NCBI GenBank assembly: GCA_964398215.1
Contig: CAYNNP010000244.1
Location: forward strand, 1-9,897
Direction of reading: 5' to 3'
Length of the DNA: 9,897 nucleotides
Source: CAYNNP01 sp964398215
GTDB lineage: Bacteria; Planctomycetota; Planctomycetia; Pirellulales; Pirellulaceae
This document shows, one piece after another, positions 6,608 through 9,897 of this stretch. Position 1 is the first letter of the stretch. Every line of letters starts with the position of its first letter. Below the pieces are notes generated by a model. That model made no database searches. It was not told the origin of the DNA and was given only the letters and a program-made list of their open reading frames with translations. The translations under genes were made by a program, and so were the position numbers.

Positions 6608-6616
6608 TTCGAGAAG

Positions 6617-7237
6617 ATGAACTCAATAACCGATTTGTTATCCAAAAGCAGTGATGGGAATGTTGGTGAAACCGACAAGCTCTTTTCTGCGATGTACGAT
6701 GATCTGCGACGACTCGCTGGCCGGTTTCTCCAAAACGAACCGCTTCGGAATCGTTTGAGTAGTTCTTCGTTGGTTCACCAAGCTTACATGCGGATGGTGG
6801 ACCAGTCGCGAATCAACTGGCAAGGCAAGACACACTTCTTTGCGATCGGGGCCACCGTGATGCGCCGGATACTGGTGGATCATGCTCGCAAGGTTCATTC
6901 GCTGAAACGTGGTGGTGGATGGGATCGTCGGCAACTGACCGATGACGTAACCTTTGAGCTGAGCCGCGACAGTGATGTCGTTGCACTCGATGACCTTTTG
7001 AAAACCCTTGCGAACCTGAATCCTCGCCAAGCCAAAATCGTTGAACTACGTTTCTTTGGTGGCATGACGATGCGAGAGATCAGTACCGAGATGAGCTTGG
7101 GCTTGAGAACGGTAGAAAAAGAATGGGCGATGGCTCGAGCATGGATGCGTCGCGAATTGCGAAACGATGCCGGCGTTCCAGACGAATCAGATTCGTCAGC
7201 AAAGAGTCCCACGTCGGTAGAAAATAGCTCTAGCTGA
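6617..7237 (+). CDS. ECF-family RNA polymerase sigma factor (Sig-70_X6 / TIGR02999 type)
   Basis: A 206-residue ECF sigma factor that would direct RNA polymerase to a specific regulon. Region sigma-2 covers about residues 16-93 (LFSAMYDDLRRLAGRFL, then HFFAIGATVMRRILVDHARK). Region sigma-4 covers about 125-181 (LANLNPRQAKIVELRFFGG followed by the helix-turn-helix MREISTEMSLGLRTVEKEW). MNSITDLL is the expected family N-terminus and follows a strong ribosome-binding site. The in-frame TTG at 6584 would add 11 unsupported residues. The tail is unusual: 9 of the last 16 residues are Ser or Thr. No anti-sigma gene is nearby. Instead a transmembrane Ser/Thr kinase starts 11 nt downstream, a pairing common in planctomycetes, so control by phosphorylation is likely. 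The set of target promoters is unknown. Confidence 0.92.
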   Translation: MNSITDLLSKSSDGNVGETDKLFSAMYDDLRRLAGRFLQNEPLRNRLSSSSLVHQAYMRMVDQSRINWQGKTHFFAIGATVMRRILVDHARKVHSLKRGGGWDRRQLTDDVTFELSRDSDVVALDDLLKTLANLNPRQAKIVELRFFGGMTMREISTEMSLGLRTVEKEWAMARAWMRRELRNDAGVPDESDSSAKSPTSVENSSS

Positions 7238-7248
7238 GACTTGGCTCA

Positions 7249-9738
7249 ATGGACGCTGCTGAGTACGCGCGCATCAGAGAGTTGTTCCTCGCGGTGGAAG
7301 AACTTCCCGCTGACGAACGGATGCCTTTCCTGCAAAAGCAGGCTGAGGGTGATTCGCATCTGATCAATGAAGTCCTCTCCCTGTTGAACGAGCATCATCC
7401 TGAGTTTGCTCGCATCGAAGGCGAAACCGCAAAGCCGGTTGGCCGTTCGATGATCGATACGCCCGCGCTGCCAACTGCAACGGGAACCTCACGATCCGGT
7501 CCTAAATCAAAATCGCCATCAAAACCATCCAAGCAGGAAACCAAACGAGGCGCTGCGCCGTCCGGTGCTCAGGTTACGCAACACAGCGCCCAACGCACAC
7601 ACGCGTCGCCCAAATACCCAGCTGGTGAGTCCGACGACAAGCGATCACGACGATCTTTCTGGGACCAACATGAAAGGCATAACCGCCGATGGAATTCTGG
7701 CTGGCTTTGGGTCGCCGCGTTGCTGCCAACCGCGATCGTCGGTTGGCTGACCTATCGTCAGGTCGCTGCTAGTCTTCGCGGTGCCGTTGCCAATGAGTTG
7801 ACCGTGATCGCCAATTCGACATCCATGGCTGCACAGAAATTCTTGGATGACAAAGCCAGTTTGGTGGCATCTTGGTCACGCGAGCCAGAAATTCTCAAAG
7901 CCATTACCGAAATGGTCGCCATTGGCGAGCAAAAGGACCCTATCGAAAAGCTAAAAGCTGCTGAACAGCCCGAGATCATCCGAACACAGCTTCAAAAACT
8001 ATCGGGATTCGAGACTGTAAAATTCGTTGTCTGGAACCGAAGTGGGATGCTGTTGTGTTCCTGGTTGCCCGATCGCTCTGATTTTGGAATCCAAGTCACC
8101 GAGTCAGGAGCCCGCAACCACATTCGAGTATTCCAAGGCAAATCGGTTCTGTTTGGCCCTGCACGACTCTCAGAATATAGCGATGGGTTTCGGCCAGAAA
8201 CAAGCGAGCCTGTGATTGCGAACATCGTGCCAATTCGCAAGGACGACGGCGAAATCATTGCTGCGATGCTGGTTCGCGGGATTGAGACGTACGAGCAATT
8301 TGACAACATCTTTCGCGAAGTCTCCGAATCAAGTGGCTTTGATGCCTATGCTGTGAATTCGTCAGAGATCATGGTCACCAATAGCCTTATGGCACTTCAA
8401 AACTCCAATAGCCTCTCTCTGGAACTACAGAAAGAAAGCGTGGCTGTGAATTTGCGAGTCACCGATCCCGGAACTGAAATCACGCCTGCGAATATTGGTA
8501 GCTTGGTTCCAAACGCGACGGGTCGCGAAGATATCGATCCCTTTCTGGCATGGCGTCGTGCCCAACCGTTAACCGTATCCTGTGCTTCGGTGACAAATCG
8601 CGAATCCGATGTCTGTGTTTCGCCGTACAACAATTACGCCGGCGAGACCGTGGTCGGAGCATGGGCCTGGAATCAGAACTGGGACTTGGGTGTTGTCGTC
8701 GAGCGCGATTACGTCGATGCCTTTACACCAGCAAGAATCGTTCAACTTGGTTTTTTAATTCTAGGCGGGTTGCTGTCGTTAACCGCGTACTTGGCCGCGG
8801 CTCAATTGGCAAAACAATCAGCCAAAACGCATGCGGCTCTGCATCCGCTGGGACGCTACGAACTCGTTGGTGAACTTGGCAGTGGTGGCATGGGAGTCGT
8901 CTACAAGGCTCGACATAAACAGCTGGGGCGCGATGTAGCGCTCAAGGTTCTGCGTAGCGATCGTCGAAATCGAGATGATCGATTGAGATTTGGACGCGAA
9001 GCAAAACTGGCTGCCTCGTTGAGCAATTCGCACAGTGTGCAGATTTATGATTACGGACACAGCGATGGCGGAGAAGCGTTTTGTGTGATGGAATTCCTGC
9101 AAGGGATCACGCTGTACGAGTCCGTGATGCGAAGCGGCGCGCAGAGTTTTGGGCGAGTGCTGTTTATATTGCGGCAGATCTGTGACTCGCTTATCGAAGC
9201 ACATGAGTCGGGATTATTGCACCGGGACATCAAGCCGCAAAACGTCATGCTGTCGCTAGACGCTTCTGTTGGTGACTGGGCCGTCGTATTCGACTTTGGG
9301 TTGGCAAAGCCGGTGAATCCAGATGCCGGCTCCTACCAAACCGCCGAAATGGTCTGGGCGGGAACTCCCATGTACATGGCACCGGAGCGATACCGTGATC
9401 CTGGCGGAATGGATCCACGATCCGATGTCTATTCAATCGGCTGCATCGCGTATTTCCTGATTTCTGGTCGACCTCCGTATGTGGAATGTGATCCAGAATC
9501 GCTATTCGCGTTGGTGCTGAGCGAAGAACCGCTCAGTATGTCCATTCATCGCGACGCCGATGTCCCACAAGAATTGGTCGACTTGGTCAACGGCTGCATG
9601 GCAAAAGACGTCGATGACCGCTTTGAGTCGACACTCGCATTATCGCGCCGAGTCGATGACTTACGCGAAAAATTCCCTTGGACTGTCGAACAAGCCCGAG
9701 AATGGTGGCAGTTGCACGGCAACGACCCTGACGAGTAA
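7249..9738 (+). CDS. Transmembrane Ser/Thr protein kinase with extracytoplasmic Cache-like sensor
   Basis: An 829-residue receptor-type Hanks kinase. Residues 1-58 form a helical domain (LFLAVEELPADERMPFL) typical of planctomycete kinases linked to ECF sigma factors. Residues 60-148 are a Ser/Lys/Pro-rich linker. TM1 is about 152-169. Residues 170-496 form an extracytoplasmic domain whose end (YNNYAGETVVGAWAW, then LGVVVERDYVDAF) resembles dCache sensors. TM2 is about 497-521. The kinase domain, about 537-805, is complete: glycine loop GSGGMG (544-549), K566 in VALKVL, E584, HRDIKPQN (D660, N665), DFG (682-684), GTPMYMAPE (705-713) and DVYS (726-729). It should be active. Most planctomycete kinases carry the catalytic domain toward the N-terminus with C-terminal repeats, so this order is less usual. 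It is co-transcribed with the sigma gene (11-nt gap). The ligand is unknown. Confidence 0.9.
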   Translation: MDAAEYARIRELFLAVEELPADERMPFLQKQAEGDSHLINEVLSLLNEHHPEFARIEGETAKPVGRSMIDTPALPTATGTSRSGPKSKSPSKPSKQETKRGAAPSGAQVTQHSAQRTHASPKYPAGESDDKRSRRSFWDQHERHNRRWNSGWLWVAALLPTAIVGWLTYRQVAASLRGAVANELTVIANSTSMAAQKFLDDKASLVASWSREPEILKAITEMVAIGEQKDPIEKLKAAEQPEIIRTQLQKLSGFETVKFVVWNRSGMLLCSWLPDRSDFGIQVTESGARNHIRVFQGKSVLFGPARLSEYSDGFRPETSEPVIANIVPIRKDDGEIIAAMLVRGIETYEQFDNIFREVSESSGFDAYAVNSSEIMVTNSLMALQNSNSLSLELQKESVAVNLRVTDPGTEITPANIGSLVPNATGREDIDPFLAWRRAQPLTVSCASVTNRESDVCVSPYNNYAGETVVGAWAWNQNWDLGVVVERDYVDAFTPARIVQLGFLILGGLLSLTAYLAAAQLAKQSAKTHAALHPLGRYELVGELGSGGMGVVYKARHKQLGRDVALKVLRSDRRNRDDRLRFGREAKLAASLSNSHSVQIYDYGHSDGGEAFCVMEFLQGITLYESVMRSGAQSFGRVLFILRQICDSLIEAHESGLLHRDIKPQNVMLSLDASVGDWAVVFDFGLAKPVNPDAGSYQTAEMVWAGTPMYMAPERYRDPGGMDPRSDVYSIGCIAYFLISGRPPYVECDPESLFALVLSEEPLSMSIHRDADVPQELVDLVNGCMAKDVDDRFESTLALSRRVDDLREKFPWTVEQAREWWQLHGNDPDE

Positions 9739-9750
9739 CACATTTTGGAA

Positions 9751-9874
9751 GCCCGACGCGTCAGTTTTGGGTTGCGCTTATACGCCAGACATTGATTTTT
9801 GGTAACCCGAAGCGTGAGCGAGGGACCGCGTCAAGATAGGTTGTCCCTCGCTAACGCTTTTTGAAGTTGCGCTT
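9751..9874. repeat. Intergenic repeat cluster with direct and inverted copies
   Basis: The 159-bp tail of the window has no gene. GTTGCGCTT occurs twice in direct orientation, at 9771-9779 and 9866-9874, on either side of the hairpin at 9810-9859. A GC-rich GCCCGACGCGTC segment (9751-9762) precedes it. The arrangement suggests overlapping or truncated copies of an interspersed planctomycete repeat. From memory, elements with CCCGACGCGTCAGCGAGGGA-like arms are frequent in Rhodopirellula, but this cannot be verified here. Confidence 0.45.
9810..9862 (+). terminator. Long inverted repeat with T-run, likely terminator of the sigma-kinase operon
   Basis: Arms 9810-9825 and 9844-9859 are complementary at 15 of 16 positions (one G-A mismatch), with an 18-nt loop. 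The stem is followed at once by a run of five T (9858-9862). It lies 71 nt after the kinase stop codon and fits an intrinsic terminator, though the stem also belongs to a probable interspersed repeat. Confidence 0.5.
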
Positions 9875-9897
9875 TTTAAGTAGGCCGGACCGAGCAA

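Noticed and set aside
6584..6616. TTG start of the sigma factor at 6584
   Set aside because: ATG 6617 has a strong AGGAAGGG site 9 nt upstream and begins with the expected family N-terminus.
6528..6616. Promoter for the sigma-kinase operon in the gap after the deacetylase gene
   Set aside because: TTGGTG (6532-6537) and TGATAT (6556-6561) resemble promoter boxes only weakly and at 18 bp; not convincing enough to annotate, and read-through from the deacetylase is possible.

Overview
The window looks like chromosomal DNA from a planctomycete, probably close to Rhodopirellula/Blastopirellula. This rests on four things: an ECF sigma factor of the Sig-70_X6 type followed 11 nt later by a membrane Ser/Thr kinase; an MfnB-type C1-cofactor gene in a bacterium; moderate GC; and hairpin-rich intergenic repeats at both ends. 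It is inferred from gene content, not from a marker gene.

Layout, left to right. (1) Positions 3-105 hold a nested inverted-repeat element just downstream of rnd. (2) Ribonuclease D (rnd, minus strand, TTG start) is divergent from an mfnB homologue (plus strand, TTG start). (3) mfnB ends tail-to-tail, with a 17-bp overlap, against a two-gene minus-strand operon. In transcription order this is an AI-2E-family permease with an enlarged soluble loop, then a TIGR04348/SenB-type glycosyltransferase, joined by a TAATG stop-start overlap. (4) A small four-helix membrane protein of unknown function (minus) is divergent from a histone-deacetylase-family hydrolase (plus). The 110-bp gap between them carries two clean dyads. 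(5) A signalling pair occupies the right third: an ECF sigma factor and an 829-residue kinase built as N-terminal domain, TM, Cache-like sensor, TM, C-terminal kinase. (6) A second inverted repeat with a T-run closes the window and could terminate the kinase operon.

As a whole this is a mosaic of small housekeeping and accessory transcription units rather than one large pathway. The parts most likely to be biologically new are the orphan SenB-like enzyme coupled to a permease, the ECF/Cache-kinase pair with a Ser/Thr-rich sigma tail, and the two structured intergenic repeats. No tRNA, rRNA, CRISPR array, insertion sequence or transposase gene was found. Several starts were moved or are non-ATG: TTG for rnd and mfnB, GTG for the deacetylase, and internal ATGs for the membrane protein and the sigma factor.
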